From positions 1 to 64,000 of the forward strand of contig CAZUWF010000002.1 of assembly GCA_964624065.1 (NCBI GenBank): a DNA stretch of 64,000 nt, read 5' to 3'. Positions 8,003 through 17,375 of this stretch are shown one piece after another. Source of the DNA: UBA7960 sp964624065 (GTDB lineage Bacteria > Bacteroidota > Bacteroidia > Bacteroidales > UBA7960). A program made the position numbers and the translations under genes. How positions within the stretch are numbered: position 1 is the first letter of the stretch; the number at the start of each line of letters is the position of its first letter. The notes under the pieces are model-generated. The model made no database searches. It saw only the letters and a list, made by a program, of their open reading frames with translations, and was not told where the DNA came from.

Positions 8003-9571
8003 TTAAAACGGAAACCCGTCGAGGATTTCTTTCCTAGGTCCTTCGTTGTTGGCAACTGGAATTGCTTCGAGGTGGATGTGGTTGCTCTCCACGTATATGG
8101 CCTTGAAGGGCACAGTAGGGCAGGCAAACTCGCACGCCCCGCAGCCAATGCACAACTCTGGGTTTACGAGAGGAATTTTCATGTCATCCCATTCAATCAT
8201 TTCAACGGCCTTGGTGGGGCAGTGTTCGGAGCAGGCACCGCAAGCCGTGCGGTTAACCACTACCACACAGCTTTCAAGTATGAAGTGCGCTACTCCAATT
8301 TGAATAACCTGCTTTTGCTCTTGAGTTTGCTTGATAATTGCTCCCGTTGGACACACCTCGGTGCATACCACACAGTCGAAATTGCAAAAGCTCTTGTTGA
8401 AGTCGAGCCTGGGCTGCATGAAACCCTCCAAACCGTAATCGAAGAATGAAGGCACAATCACGTTTTTGGGGCAAGCTCCAACGCATAAGTAACAGGCCAC
8501 GCATTTCGAAGAAAAATGGTTATATCCCTGCGAGCCAGGAGGGGTAACGGGCAATGTCGAAGCCGTGGGTATCATTCCCGGCTGGTATCCCTTGGCCGCT
8601 CCCTTTTTACTAAGCAATGGGATGGACATTGCCATTCCTGCCAATGTAACCAAGAATTTTCGTTTGTCAGTGTTGGTTACTGAAATGGCCTGGGGTTTTT
8701 GGCCAATGGGTTTATATGAGTATTTCATAGCGTTATCGTTGCAAACGGCAAAGCAGTTGAAACAACCCACGCAGCGGCTTTGATCAACGGTTTGGCTTTT
8801 GAAATCAATGCATTCGGCCTTGCATGAATGCTCACATTTTCCGCAATGGGTGCAGGATGAATTATCAACAGTTATTTTAAAAAGAGATTTTCTTGAAACC
8901 ACACCCAGGAAAGTACCAACGGGGCAAATTGAGTTGCAAAAAAGCCTTCCGCGCAAAGCACTCATTGCAACAATGGTAATCATTATACCCGAAGAGACCA
9001 TTACTACACTCAGGGGAATTGATTTATCGGCAATCGGAGCTACCGTGTAAATGTCAAAATTTTGGAGCAAATTGGAGAGCTGGTTGTTTAGGAAAATGTA
9101 TGTCGGGTGCAAGAAGGTCACGGATATCTTTCCGAAATTCGAGAAAGGGTCGAGAAGGTTTACTAGTAAAAGGCTTCCAAACATCCACAATACCCCTGTT
9201 AAACCCAAAAGTGTGTATTTTAGGATTTTGTTTGAATCTGGCGCGTGCCTGAACTTTCGGTTTCTTTTTTTGCGAAAGCGCCTTGAAAGGTTGCTCACAA
9301 AGTCTTGAAAAGTTCCCAGCGGACAAATTGAAGAACAATAAACTCTCCCGAAAAGGAATGTTAACAACAAGACCACCAAAAACCCAATGGTTGCAATGGA
9401 AAGGGACAAGGCAAGGAAACGAAGTATGGAGGGAATGAATTGAAGCCGCAGCGGAATTTCGGAGCTTGTAAGTACAAAGCCGGATTGGAAGCCCAGAAAA
9501 AGTAAAAGCAAGACCACGAAAACGGACAAGGAAATCGCAACCCTGATTTTTTTCAGGTGTTTGAGCATCAT
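8003..9571 (-). CDS. membrane-bound multi-[4Fe-4S] ferredoxin, NapH-NapG-like fusion
   Basis: A 522-residue protein. The N-terminal half is NapH/NosR-like: four to five membrane spans with two GRxxCxSICPxGT motifs (Cys pairs 79/83 and 212/216), then two 4Fe-4S clusters (about 240-254 and 267-277). At about 302-320 is a basic-then-hydrophobic stretch (DKRKFLV followed by a spanning segment) like an internal Tat-type anchor. The C-terminal half resembles NapG, with four more ferredoxin-type cysteine groups (about 357-367, 396-407, 444-451, 474-484). It probably carries electrons across or along the membrane. No nitrate reductase or NosZ genes are nearby. It follows the DUF362 gene by 11 nt (2 nt if TTG 9580 is used), so the two form an operon. 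Confidence 0.85.
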   Translation of the reverse strand: MMLKHLKKIRVAISLSVFVVLLLLFLGFQSGFVLTSSEIPLRLQFIPSILRFLALSLSIATIGFLVVLLLTFLFGRVYCSSICPLGTFQDFVSNLSRRFRKKRNRKFRHAPDSNKILKYTLLGLTGVLWMFGSLLLVNLLDPFSNFGKISVTFLHPTYIFLNNQLSNLLQNFDIYTVAPIADKSIPLSVVMVSSGIMITIVAMSALRGRLFCNSICPVGTFLGVVSRKSLFKITVDNSSCTHCGKCEHSCKAECIDFKSQTVDQSRCVGCFNCFAVCNDNAMKYSYKPIGQKPQAISVTNTDKRKFLVTLAGMAMSIPLLSKKGAAKGYQPGMIPTASTLPVTPPGSQGYNHFSSKCVACYLCVGACPKNVIVPSFFDYGLEGFMQPRLDFNKSFCNFDCVVCTEVCPTGAIIKQTQEQKQVIQIGVAHFILESCVVVVNRTACGACSEHCPTKAVEMIEWDDMKIPLVNPELCIGCGACEFACPTVPFKAIYVESNHIHLEAIPVANNEGPRKEILDGFPF

Positions 9572-9582
9572 ACTTATCAATT

Positions 9583-10512
9583 TTATAGGGCCACCCTCTT
9601 TATCTTTAGGCTTTCGAGGTTCATAGTTCCAATTTTCATTTGGTGGGCAATCTTAATGTGCCCCACTTCTTCGGGCTTCTTGCCAAATATAAGGCTGCTG
9701 GCAGCGTCAACCGCAACCACATCGGGCGAAATAAGCAGGCTTTTCATCAGTGCCAGGTCGGAAACAGATGTGCCCCTGGGTCCATTTTGAGTCATAACCA
9801 AGTATGCGTCAACAATGTTTAGGTCGGGCTTGCGGTACAGGCAAAAATCGGCAATGCATTGGTGCAGATCGTTGCGGTGCCAGTACCTACGATCCCATAC
9901 GATGCCCATTAGGTTTTTCATGGCAATTGTTACCTCGGTGGATGAATGATGCTTTAAAACCGGAACGTTGATGAAAACATCTGCCTCGATTATCTGCTCA
10001 TGAACCAATGCAGTCTTTAGCTTCTTTGCGCCGGGTATTGTCACTTCCCTATAATTACGCTCGGCACTACCCGGAACAACAGTGGCACCAGCTGCTTTTG
10101 CTGCGGCCTCAATTCCGCTGTTTTGGTATGCTAGTTGCCAGTTGTCGCAAGTATTGTCGAAAACAATCACTTGCCTGGCGCCTGCTTCAAAGCAGTCCTT
10201 TACAATGGCACCAACGAGCTCGGGATTGGTATTGGCTGCCCTTTGCGGTACCACATCCCACCCAATGTTTGGTTTTACTACCACCTTTTGGCCTCGCTTA
10301 ACAAACCTACCCATACCTCCCATTTCGCGAATGGCCCTGTGATACATTGCAACAGGCTCACCATTACGAACTGCAACCAGATCGTAATTTCCTCCAACGG
10401 TTGTCTGTTGACGCTGCTTTCCAAAGGCACTTAGTTTGCCAATGGTCGAGTAAAATAGACCTGCGGCACCAGCATAAAGCAGCCCCTTTTTTATAAAATT
10501 TCGCCTATCCAT
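9583..10512 (-). CDS. Tat-exported DUF362-family protein
   Basis: A 309-residue protein beginning M-D-R-R-N-F-I-K-K followed by a hydrophobic stretch, a classic twin-arginine signal, so it should be exported folded, probably with a cofactor. The body matches DUF362 as I know it: KPNIGWD, TNPELVGAIVKDCFEAGA, VFDNTCDNW, NVPVLKHH, TIAMKNLMG and a late DAASSLIFGKKPEEV. In other lineages DUF362 is fused to ferredoxin domains. Here the partner is the FeS protein encoded directly downstream. The start ATG 10512 is chosen over an upstream GTG because it puts the Tat motif at the N terminus. Enzymatic role unknown. Confidence 0.85.
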   Translation of the reverse strand: MDRRNFIKKGLLYAGAAGLFYSTIGKLSAFGKQRQQTTVGGNYDLVAVRNGEPVAMYHRAIREMGGMGRFVKRGQKVVVKPNIGWDVVPQRAANTNPELVGAIVKDCFEAGARQVIVFDNTCDNWQLAYQNSGIEAAAKAAGATVVPGSAERNYREVTIPGAKKLKTALVHEQIIEADVFINVPVLKHHSSTEVTIAMKNLMGIVWDRRYWHRNDLHQCIADFCLYRKPDLNIVDAYLVMTQNGPRGTSVSDLALMKSLLISPDVVAVDAASSLIFGKKPEEVGHIKIAHQMKIGTMNLESLKIKRVAL

Positions 10513-10624
10513 AATCGGGTTTTTGGTAGTTCGCACAAATATATTAATTTTATGCCGGTTTTTTAGATTGGGATTTTTTCAACCCAATTTAAAATCGTTT
10601 TAAAAAAAACCTAAAGCTAAGAAA

Positions 10625-11143
10625 ATGACAAACCCTGCCACTTCAATCAAGACTATATCTTGGAATGGCCACGTTAAACCAGCATTGTTGGACTTAACTG
10701 CAGTAGCATTTATTTACTTTTTGCCTGCAATGTCGCATCTCCTGGGTGTTAAATTGTACCTGATCGAGCCCATGCGGCTTATGCTAATTCTTGCAATGGT
10801 TCATACCAATCGCAATAATGCATTTTTACTTGCGGTTACCTTGCCGATTTTCTCTTTCTTGATTTCCTCGCACCCTGTTTTCGTAAAGACCTTGCTTATT
10901 TCGGCTGAGTTAGTTGTAAACGTTGCGCTGTTTTTCTTCCTAGTCAATAAAATTCACAAGCTGCCTGCAATATTTTTGAGCATCTGGTTAAGCAAGATAT
11001 TCTATTACGGGCTAAAGTTCATTGCATTGGAATTATTGTTGATTAGCGGCAGCCTTGTGGGTACGCCCCTGCTTGTTCAACTGGCAACCTCTGCAGCTTT
11101 TGCCATTTATCTGATGGTGTTTTTCAGGCAAGCCGAAAAGTAA
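10625..11143 (+). CDS. small polytopic membrane protein, S-component-like
   Basis: A 172-residue protein with about five to six membrane spans, starting 113 bp from the divergent DUF362 gene. Notable conserved-looking segments are FLPAMSHLLG, YLIEPMRLMLILA, LPIFSFLISSHP and KTLLISAELVVN. The layout, size and polar spots in loops recall ECF-transporter S-components, which bind vitamins or metals, but no energising ECF module is in the window. The link to the FeS/DUF362 operon by divergent orientation is suggestive only. I do not recognise it with certainty. The ATG is preceded by an A-rich leader. Confidence 0.7.
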   Translation: MTNPATSIKTISWNGHVKPALLDLTAVAFIYFLPAMSHLLGVKLYLIEPMRLMLILAMVHTNRNNAFLLAVTLPIFSFLISSHPVFVKTLLISAELVVNVALFFFLVNKIHKLPAIFLSIWLSKIFYYGLKFIALELLLISGSLVGTPLLVQLATSAAFAIYLMVFFRQAEK

Positions 11144-11211
11144 ATCGTCTAAGCGGTATTTTTTGATCATCCTCTGTTCAAAACAATTGTTGGAGGTTCA
11201 TTGTGTTTCGT

Positions 11212-12762
11212 TTACAAAACTAAAACCACCACCCCGCGTCTTTCAATGGTTTTTCCGTCAACTCCAGAAAACCTGACAAGGTAGGGGTAAGTGTCAGGTG
11301 GGGCATCGGTGCCATTAATTGTCCCATCCCAACCAGTATCCTTGTCGTTTGATTCGAAAATTTTGAGGCCCCACCTGTTGAAAATTACCAACTTGTATTC
11401 GGAAGGATCGTAACCCGGAATTATTGGTTTGAAGGTGGTGTTTTCGGTTGTTGAACTGGTTGGTCTGAAAGCGTTTGGAATATAAATCTGGGGCTCTATT
11501 GAGATTAATACGTGATTCGAATGGATGTTGATTGCCTCTAGGGTTGCTCTAATTCGAAGAGGTATGGTTCCTGCTACCTGACCCAAATCTACCCCGAAGT
11601 AACCTTGGTTGGAGGCGGTGAAGGTTAGAGAAACGTTTTGCCACGCTCCGTTTTCAAACTGTTGCAACTCATAAAACCAACTTGTGGGGCTACTATGTTG
11701 CCAATCGGCATAAATCCTACTTTCCGAAAGGTTTATGCTGGCCGAAAGGAATATTGATGAGTGGTCATTTGGCGATTCGAATGCTGGTATTGTACATTCA
11801 TTCTGCCTCAGGTAACATCGGACTCTGTAGAACCAAGGTCCCCGGGCAATTTCTGGATTATCGGTAAATGGAGCTACGTTCTGCCTGGTTGCCACGGGCT
11901 CGAAAACACCAGAGGCACTGCTACTCCTAAACAACCGGTAATTAAAATCACCAACATTTCCGGCTGCGTTCCAGTGAACACTTATATCTTGATTGTCAAC
12001 AATATCAACATAGTTTATTGCGAAGTTTGCAACCTGTGGTGGGTTGAATTCAACCCGTCTGGTGTTTGAAAAAGAAATAAGCCCGGTGGTAGGGTTGTAG
12101 GCCTGAATTCGGAAGTGGTAACTTCCGGGGCCCGGCAATTGAACGTTATGGGTTTGAGGGCTTTGACTAGTTGATGGGTGCCGAAGAGTTGCGGCCGTAA
12201 CAAAGTTAATTCCATCAGTTGAGTACTGAACTCTTAATGAGTCGAAAGGTACCGGAAGGGGATCGAAACCTGACCCGGTGTGACTAAAAACCCGGTAATT
12301 TAACCAGCTAAGCTGAACATTTCTGTTGCAATAATCAGCAGGTATGGCCGCCGAAAGAAATGCTGCAGTATGGTATGCGCTACTAGGTTCTATGGTTTGT
12401 CCGGCTGACTGGTATGAGGTTATGGAATACGAAACGAAGTCTGTTGCAGGACTTGTTTGAAAACTATTATCCTCGTATTGGAACATATTGCTGGCCACTT
12501 GGTAATTAGGAAATTCGGAGGAAAGTATGGGAAATATTGGGGCTGCGGTTAGCTGGGTGCCAAATCGACGGAAAATGGATAGGCTGCTGGCAGGGGTGAG
12601 GTTAGGACCTGGACTCCAGTTAACGATAATGTTATTCTGACTATTGAATGAAACAAAGTTAATTAGGTGGTTTTGGGCAAATAATCCATTGCAAGCAAAA
12701 CAAATTATTGCTGCAAAAAATATCTTGCCGATCGCGTTTATATTTTTCTTGTGATTTTGCAT
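11212..12762 (-). CDS. T9SS-exported protein with CHU_C-type sorting domain
   Basis: A 516-residue secreted protein with a signal peptide (about 1-29). The middle contains Fn3/Ig-like beta-sandwich repeats. The last 90 residues are the gliding-motility-associated CHU_C (type B) C-terminal domain: IYIPNAFRPTSS, FKPI, YKLVIFNRWGLKIFES, GWDGTxNG and YPYLVRFSG. In other Bacteroidota this domain directs export through the T9SS. The protein is likely a cell-surface or released adhesin-like factor. It starts 21 bp after the OstA-like gene and is probably cotranscribed with it. No enzymatic domain is seen. Confidence 0.88.
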   Translation of the reverse strand: MQNHKKNINAIGKIFFAAIICFACNGLFAQNHLINFVSFNSQNNIIVNWSPGPNLTPASSLSIFRRFGTQLTAAPIFPILSSEFPNYQVASNMFQYEDNSFQTSPATDFVSYSITSYQSAGQTIEPSSAYHTAAFLSAAIPADYCNRNVQLSWLNYRVFSHTGSGFDPLPVPFDSLRVQYSTDGINFVTAATLRHPSTSQSPQTHNVQLPGPGSYHFRIQAYNPTTGLISFSNTRRVEFNPPQVANFAINYVDIVDNQDISVHWNAAGNVGDFNYRLFRSSSASGVFEPVATRQNVAPFTDNPEIARGPWFYRVRCYLRQNECTIPAFESPNDHSSIFLSASINLSESRIYADWQHSSPTSWFYELQQFENGAWQNVSLTFTASNQGYFGVDLGQVAGTIPLRIRATLEAINIHSNHVLISIEPQIYIPNAFRPTSSTTENTTFKPIIPGYDPSEYKLVIFNRWGLKIFESNDKDTGWDGTINGTDAPPDTYPYLVRFSGVDGKTIERRGVVVLVL

Positions 12763-12783
12763 TGACGTTTTGGCACCGAAAAA

Positions 12784-14445
12784 CTATTCCCCACCTTGCC
12801 TGGGGCTTTTCCTTAAAGTGTCCTCCTGATTTGATGCCGGCGAGAGTATTTCCTCCTCAACCTTCACCTCTAAATCATTCCACACGAAAATGCTCTCAAT
12901 GGTTTTGGGTCTTTGGCCGTCAAACCATTGAAAGTTTAGGAGCTTTCTTTCACCTTCTTGTAAATCGTCGGGTGGAAAAAGCGTTGCTTCGGGTTTGTCG
13001 TAAAACATTATTCCAGTAATTTCCTTGTTTTTACTATAAATAACCAACCTTTGGGCCAGGGCCTTGTTTATTCCCACCAAATTTCCCTTTGATTTTGTGG
13101 AGCCTTCCTGGTCAGAGGAATCTTTCACATCGTTTTCCTCTTCATCCTCACGAACAAAGAAAATGGTTTCGCCACTACCCGTTACCACGATTCTTCTAAT
13201 TTCATTGTCATGGAAGTGACAGACAATCTCTTTGCCCTTCATTTGGTTAAAGCCCAAGTCATCCTCCTTTGAAATAAGGAAGGCGGCATCAATAAGGTGA
13301 ACTTGGTTTATTTTTTCGGTTGCAGTACGGATTTCAATGTACCTTGCAGTGAGTTGATTTTCTTCAGACCAAAGGACAGGATTTTTGAAAAGGTAAAAAA
13401 TGGAATCGCCGAAACTATAAACCAGGGAGTCGGACATTGCCTGGAAATCATTCCTGAACAATTTTGCCCTGTTGTATGCATACACGTACCTGCCTTGGGT
13501 TTGGTCAGGGTAAACAAGTTTTAGTGTGTCGGCATGAAGGTAAAGGGTATCGCCCTCTGCAATGTATTTCATCAAAGCCATCCCGGTCATCATAGAAAGT
13601 TTCTCGTTTTCGAAATGCTCGGCATAATGCCCGGTTACTATGGTGTTTTGCACCGTGTCTGTTATCATTACGTTTGCTAATGCCTTGCCAAAGCCCCGGT
13701 TGCGATCATAAAACAGGCTATCTGCCGTGAGCGTTTGCTCTTCTGTTTTGAATACAATATCCTTGCTAAAACTTGCGAGGTCGTTTTTGGTATCGTACCG
13801 GCCGTTTCGGCAATAAATTCGGTTTTTCAAGCCTGCTATTTCGGTTGGTCCAAAGAAGTATGCAACCTCGGTTTGGGTATTGTATTTTAATGTATCCGAG
13901 CAAATGTCGTAATCAGGGTTTTTGAGCCAAACATCACCTTTAAACAGGAAAACCTTTTGGTCAACATAGTAAAACCCCCATTTGCTAGTCAGTTTGTTTT
14001 CCGAGTCAACAATCCTGCCTCCGGTGGTGTATTTTGCTGTATTATTTTTCAAATCATAGATAAGGTGAGAGGTCGAAAGTGTCATTTTGGGATCAACCAG
14101 TGTAACCTTACCGCGCAGTTCGGCAAGGCGGGTGTTTCCGTCGTAAAGCAAATGGTCACCCCTGATGGTTACGGTGTCGTTCACTGTAATATGTACCCTA
14201 CTAAATGCCTCTACCTTGTTTTGGTCACGAAAAATTACGGCACTATCGCAAAACATAATTGAACCCTCATGTTCAAACTGAACGGTTTCAACTAACCTAA
14301 AAGCATCAGGGCTAATATCCTTTGCAGAATACATGTAGTTTGCCGAGAAATCAATGGGGGTTTTGTCAACCTGTTGAGGTGGTGATGCTCCTAACAATAC
14401 CACCCAAACCATCGAAAACTTAAAGATGCCAGAAAGATTTTTCAA
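12784..14445 (-). CDS. OstA-like (LptA/LptD-N-like) envelope protein
   Basis: A 553-residue protein with a short N-terminal hydrophobic segment and a long series of beta-taco-type strands (repeats such as ADSLFYDRN, DTLKYNTQT, DHLLYDGNTRLAELRGKVTL), as in OstA/LptA proteins that shuttle LPS across the periplasm. The Bacteroidota form is longer than E. coli LptA and lacks the LptD barrel. A charged low-complexity insertion (EDEEENDVKDSSDQEGS, about residue 440) precedes the final domain. It probably takes part in lipopolysaccharide transport. It lies between parE, 129 bp upstream, and the T9SS-exported protein gene. Confidence 0.85.
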   Translation of the reverse strand: MKNLSGIFKFSMVWVVLLGASPPQQVDKTPIDFSANYMYSAKDISPDAFRLVETVQFEHEGSIMFCDSAVIFRDQNKVEAFSRVHITVNDTVTIRGDHLLYDGNTRLAELRGKVTLVDPKMTLSTSHLIYDLKNNTAKYTTGGRIVDSENKLTSKWGFYYVDQKVFLFKGDVWLKNPDYDICSDTLKYNTQTEVAYFFGPTEIAGLKNRIYCRNGRYDTKNDLASFSKDIVFKTEEQTLTADSLFYDRNRGFGKALANVMITDTVQNTIVTGHYAEHFENEKLSMMTGMALMKYIAEGDTLYLHADTLKLVYPDQTQGRYVYAYNRAKLFRNDFQAMSDSLVYSFGDSIFYLFKNPVLWSEENQLTARYIEIRTATEKINQVHLIDAAFLISKEDDLGFNQMKGKEIVCHFHDNEIRRIVVTGSGETIFFVREDEEENDVKDSSDQEGSTKSKGNLVGINKALAQRLVIYSKNKEITGIMFYDKPEATLFPPDDLQEGERKLLNFQWFDGQRPKTIESIFVWNDLEVKVEEEILSPASNQEDTLRKSPRQGGE

Positions 14446-14574
14446 TATCAGTGAATTTGCGGTTCATTGCCCCAAAATTAACGAAAAAAAACTCCAAAAA
14501 ATTATTCTAGAAGCTGCCTGCACCCCTGGATAGATATTTTTTGAATTATAGGCAAAAATCCGCACACGGTGAAA

Positions 14575-16428
14575 TTAAGCTTCCGGTTCGTCCAATTCGT
14601 GGCGCAGGTTTTCGATTATGAAAGCCTGCCGCGATGGGGTGTTCTTGCCCATATAAAAATCAAGCATATCGGTAAGGTTACCTAAGTCTTTTTTCAATAT
14701 TACCGGATCGAGCCTTATGCTTTTGCCTATAAAGTTTGAAAACTCATCTGGTGAAATCTCTCCAAGACCTTTGAACCTGGTAATTTCGGGCCTGCCACCA
14801 AGTTCTGTTATTGCCTCTATCCGTTCCTTTTCACTGTAACAATAAAAGGTTTTTTGCTTGTTGCGAACCCTAAACAATGGGGTTTGGAGTATGTAAAGGT
14901 GGCCGTTGCGCACCAAATCGGGAAAAAACTGCAAGAAGAAGGTGAGCAGGAGCAGCCTTATGTGCATGCCATCAACATCGGCATCGGTGGCAATCACCAC
15001 GTTGTTGTACCTTAAGCTTTCAATGCTTTCCTCAATGTCGAGTGCAGCCTGGAGCAGGTTGAACTCCTCGTTTTCGTAAACAATTTTCTTGCTCAATCCA
15101 TAGCAGTTCAGAGGTTTTCCCTTTAGCGAAAAAACTGCTTGAGTGTTTACGTCGCGGGCTTTGGTAATGGATCCCGATGCCGAATCGCCCTCGGTAATGA
15201 AAAGTGTGGTGTCGAGCCTTAGCGGATTGTTGTCGTTGTAGTGCACCCGGCAGTCGCGAAGCTTTTTGTTGTGAAGGTTTGCCTTTTTAACCCTTTCGCG
15301 AGCAAGCTTTTTAATGCTGGCCATATCCTTGCGCTCCCGCTCCGATTGCAAGATTTTTTTGAGCAGCGCCTCTGACACATCGGGGTTCATATGAAGGAAG
15401 TTGTCAAGCTTCCTCTTAACTATTTCGGTAATGTAATTGCGGATTGTAGCCCCACCGGGCTCTACGTATTGAGAACCGAGTTTGGTTTTGGTTTGGGATT
15501 CGAATACAGGCTCTTGCACCTTGATGCTCACGGCAACAATAATTGACGTTTTGATGTCGTTGGCATCAAAGTCCTTGTTGTAAAATTCCCTTATGGTTTT
15601 GGTGAGGGCCTCGCGGAAGGCTGCCTGATGAGTTCCGCCCTGTGTGGTGTGCTGGCCGTTGACAAAGGTGTAATACTCCTCGCTATACTGGTAGTTGCTA
15701 TGGGTAAAGGCAAACTCCAGATCGTCATCCTTAATGTGAATGATAGGGTAGCAGGTTGGGGTGTTAATCTTGCGGGAGAGAAGGTCAAGTAACCCGTTTT
15801 GCGAGTAAAACCTGCGCCCGTTGAAGATTATGGTAAGCCCCTTGTTAAGGTAAACGTAGTTCCAGAGAAGGTTTTCGATGTAATCGTCGATGTACCTGTA
15901 TTTGCCAAAAATACTTTCGTCGGGCACGAACCTTACCACCGTTCCGCCCCTTTCAGTGGTGGGTTCTTCTTGGCTCTCTTTAAGGAGTTGTCCCTTCTCG
16001 AACCCGGCAATCTTTATTTTTCCTTCTCGGATCGATTCGATGGTGAAAGAACTTGAAAGGGCGTTAACAGCCTTGGTGCCGACGCCATTCAACCCAACGG
16101 TTTTCTTGAAAACTTTGCTGTCGTATTTGGCACCGGTGTTTATCTTTGAAACCACGTCCACCAGCTTGCCCAACGGAACTCCCCGCCCGTAATCACGAAC
16201 GGTAATTTGTTTTTCGTCGAGGGTAATCTCAATGGTCTTGCCGAAGCCCATAACATACTCGTCGATGGAGTTGTCAACAACCTCCTTGAGCAAAACGTAA
16301 ACTCCATCGTCGGCCGAGGCACCGTCGCCAAGCTTACCAATGTACATTCCGGGCCTAAGCCTGATGTGTTCCTTCCAGTCAAGCGTGCGAATGGCATCCT
16401 CGGTGTATGCCTGATTTGCAGCGGTCAT
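14575..16428 (-). CDS. parE: DNA topoisomerase IV subunit B (ParE)
   Basis: A 617-residue type IIA topoisomerase ATPase subunit. It has the GHKL ATPase domain (RLRPGMYIG, EVVDNSIDE, DYGRGVP, GLNGVGTKAVNALS with the ATP lid), the transducer QTKTKLG motif (about 330), and the TOPRIM domain with EGDSASG (about 412) and ATDADVDGMHI (about 483). The C terminus has the GLGE and MGK motifs. The length and the absence of the GyrB insertion fit ParE; GyrB is an alternative. ATG 16428 is chosen because a -7 element at 16450-16457 overlaps the alternative TTG at 16452. The partner parC is not in the window. Confidence 0.9.
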   Translation of the reverse strand: MTAANQAYTEDAIRTLDWKEHIRLRPGMYIGKLGDGASADDGVYVLLKEVVDNSIDEYVMGFGKTIEITLDEKQITVRDYGRGVPLGKLVDVVSKINTGAKYDSKVFKKTVGLNGVGTKAVNALSSSFTIESIREGKIKIAGFEKGQLLKESQEEPTTERGGTVVRFVPDESIFGKYRYIDDYIENLLWNYVYLNKGLTIIFNGRRFYSQNGLLDLLSRKINTPTCYPIIHIKDDDLEFAFTHSNYQYSEEYYTFVNGQHTTQGGTHQAAFREALTKTIREFYNKDFDANDIKTSIIVAVSIKVQEPVFESQTKTKLGSQYVEPGGATIRNYITEIVKRKLDNFLHMNPDVSEALLKKILQSERERKDMASIKKLARERVKKANLHNKKLRDCRVHYNDNNPLRLDTTLFITEGDSASGSITKARDVNTQAVFSLKGKPLNCYGLSKKIVYENEEFNLLQAALDIEESIESLRYNNVVIATDADVDGMHIRLLLLTFFLQFFPDLVRNGHLYILQTPLFRVRNKQKTFYCYSEKERIEAITELGGRPEITRFKGLGEISPDEFSNFIGKSIRLDPVILKKDLGNLTDMLDFYMGKNTPSRQAFIIENLRHELDEPEA

Positions 16429-16449
16429 CCATTTAAAATTTTTATCCCA

Positions 16450-16457
16450 CAAAGGTA
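16450..16457 (-). promoter_or_regulatory. -7 element (TAnnTTTG) for parE
   Basis: Minus-strand TACCTTTG, 21 bp before ATG 16428. It implies a leader of about 15 nt. Confidence 0.5.
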
Positions 16458-16472
16458 CGAAAATGAGTGTAG

Positions 16473-16493
16473 AAATTAGAAATTAGAAATTAG
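16473..16493. repeat. AAATTAG heptamer, three tandem copies
   Basis: Three perfect head-to-tail copies of AAATTAG between parE and the TauE-like gene. They belong to the class of short phased repeats seen in several gaps here. Confidence 0.6.
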
Positions 16494-16568
16494 AATAATG
16501 GCAGATGGCTTGAGATGATTAAAAACTACTTGATAAGGAAGTCTTTTAAGCAAAAAGGTCGTAAATTT

Positions 16569-17324
16569 CTAAAGAGAGGATATTATGAACTTCAAACCAG
16601 CGGTTACCAAAATTATCGCGAGGAAGTAAACAATAATTTTCCTGCTAAATTTAGTTGAGCCGAGGCTCGAACCTATGAAACCTCCCGCACAAACTGCAAG
16701 TATTGAAATAATAATGCTTGCATCTAAATGATTTGCGGCAGTAAGGTGGCCTCCAAGTCCGGCAATCGAGTTTAGTAATATGAAAAGCGCTGCAACGCCC
16801 GAAACTTTTTTTACGCAAATTCGATTAGATAATACCAGTATTGGCGACAAAAAAACCCCTCCTCCAATACCCATCAATCCACTTAATAATCCTATAATAC
16901 CTCCAATAAATGCAAATACTGGTAATGAGATTCTTTGTTTGTTATTGCACCCAGAAAGGTTTCCTCTTTTCTTTAAAACCAATAGGATTGCCGAAAGGAT
17001 AAGGAAAATTCCTGAGAATAATTTGTAGTAGGTGGGGTCGAGCTGGAGGTATCCTCCTACGAATGCCATTGGCACGGCTGCAACTGAACAAGTCAAAAAT
17101 GCTTTCTTGTCGAAAAACCCGGCAGAAATGAATTTGAAAGAAGCTATTGCTGCGACGAAACAGTTGAGGATTAGGGCAGTAGGTTTAATCAAATCGGGCG
17201 CTAAAGAAAGCAAGGCCATAACGGCCAAGTAACCCGAGCCGCCTCCGTGACCCACCGACGAGTAAAGCAAGGCAATCAAAAAAAAGGGGAGAAATTGTAA
17301 TGGGATTAAATCGGGCGAAAACAT
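16569..17324 (-). CDS. TauE/SafE-family anion permease
   Basis: A 251-residue membrane protein of the TSUP family with about eight membrane spans arranged as two repeats. Each repeat opens with a glycine-rich motif: SSVGHGGGSGYLA (about 22-34) and GLLSGLMGIGGGVFLSPIL (about 143-161). Family members export or import sulfite, sulfoacetate, thiosulfate or related organosulfur anions. No sulfur-metabolism gene is next to it, so the substrate is open. It stands alone on the minus strand, 116 bp upstream of parE and 51 bp after the stop of the upstream unknown gene. Confidence 0.88.
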   Translation of the reverse strand: MFSPDLIPLQFLPFFLIALLYSSVGHGGGSGYLAVMALLSLAPDLIKPTALILNCFVAAIASFKFISAGFFDKKAFLTCSVAAVPMAFVGGYLQLDPTYYKLFSGIFLILSAILLVLKKRGNLSGCNNKQRISLPVFAFIGGIIGLLSGLMGIGGGVFLSPILVLSNRICVKKVSGVAALFILLNSIAGLGGHLTAANHLDASIIISILAVCAGGFIGSSLGSTKFSRKIIVYFLAIILVTAGLKFIISSL

Positions 17325-17375
17325 ATTTTTGTGGACTTGGCAAACTTGGTCGAAAAGCGAGTGTTATTGTTTTGA

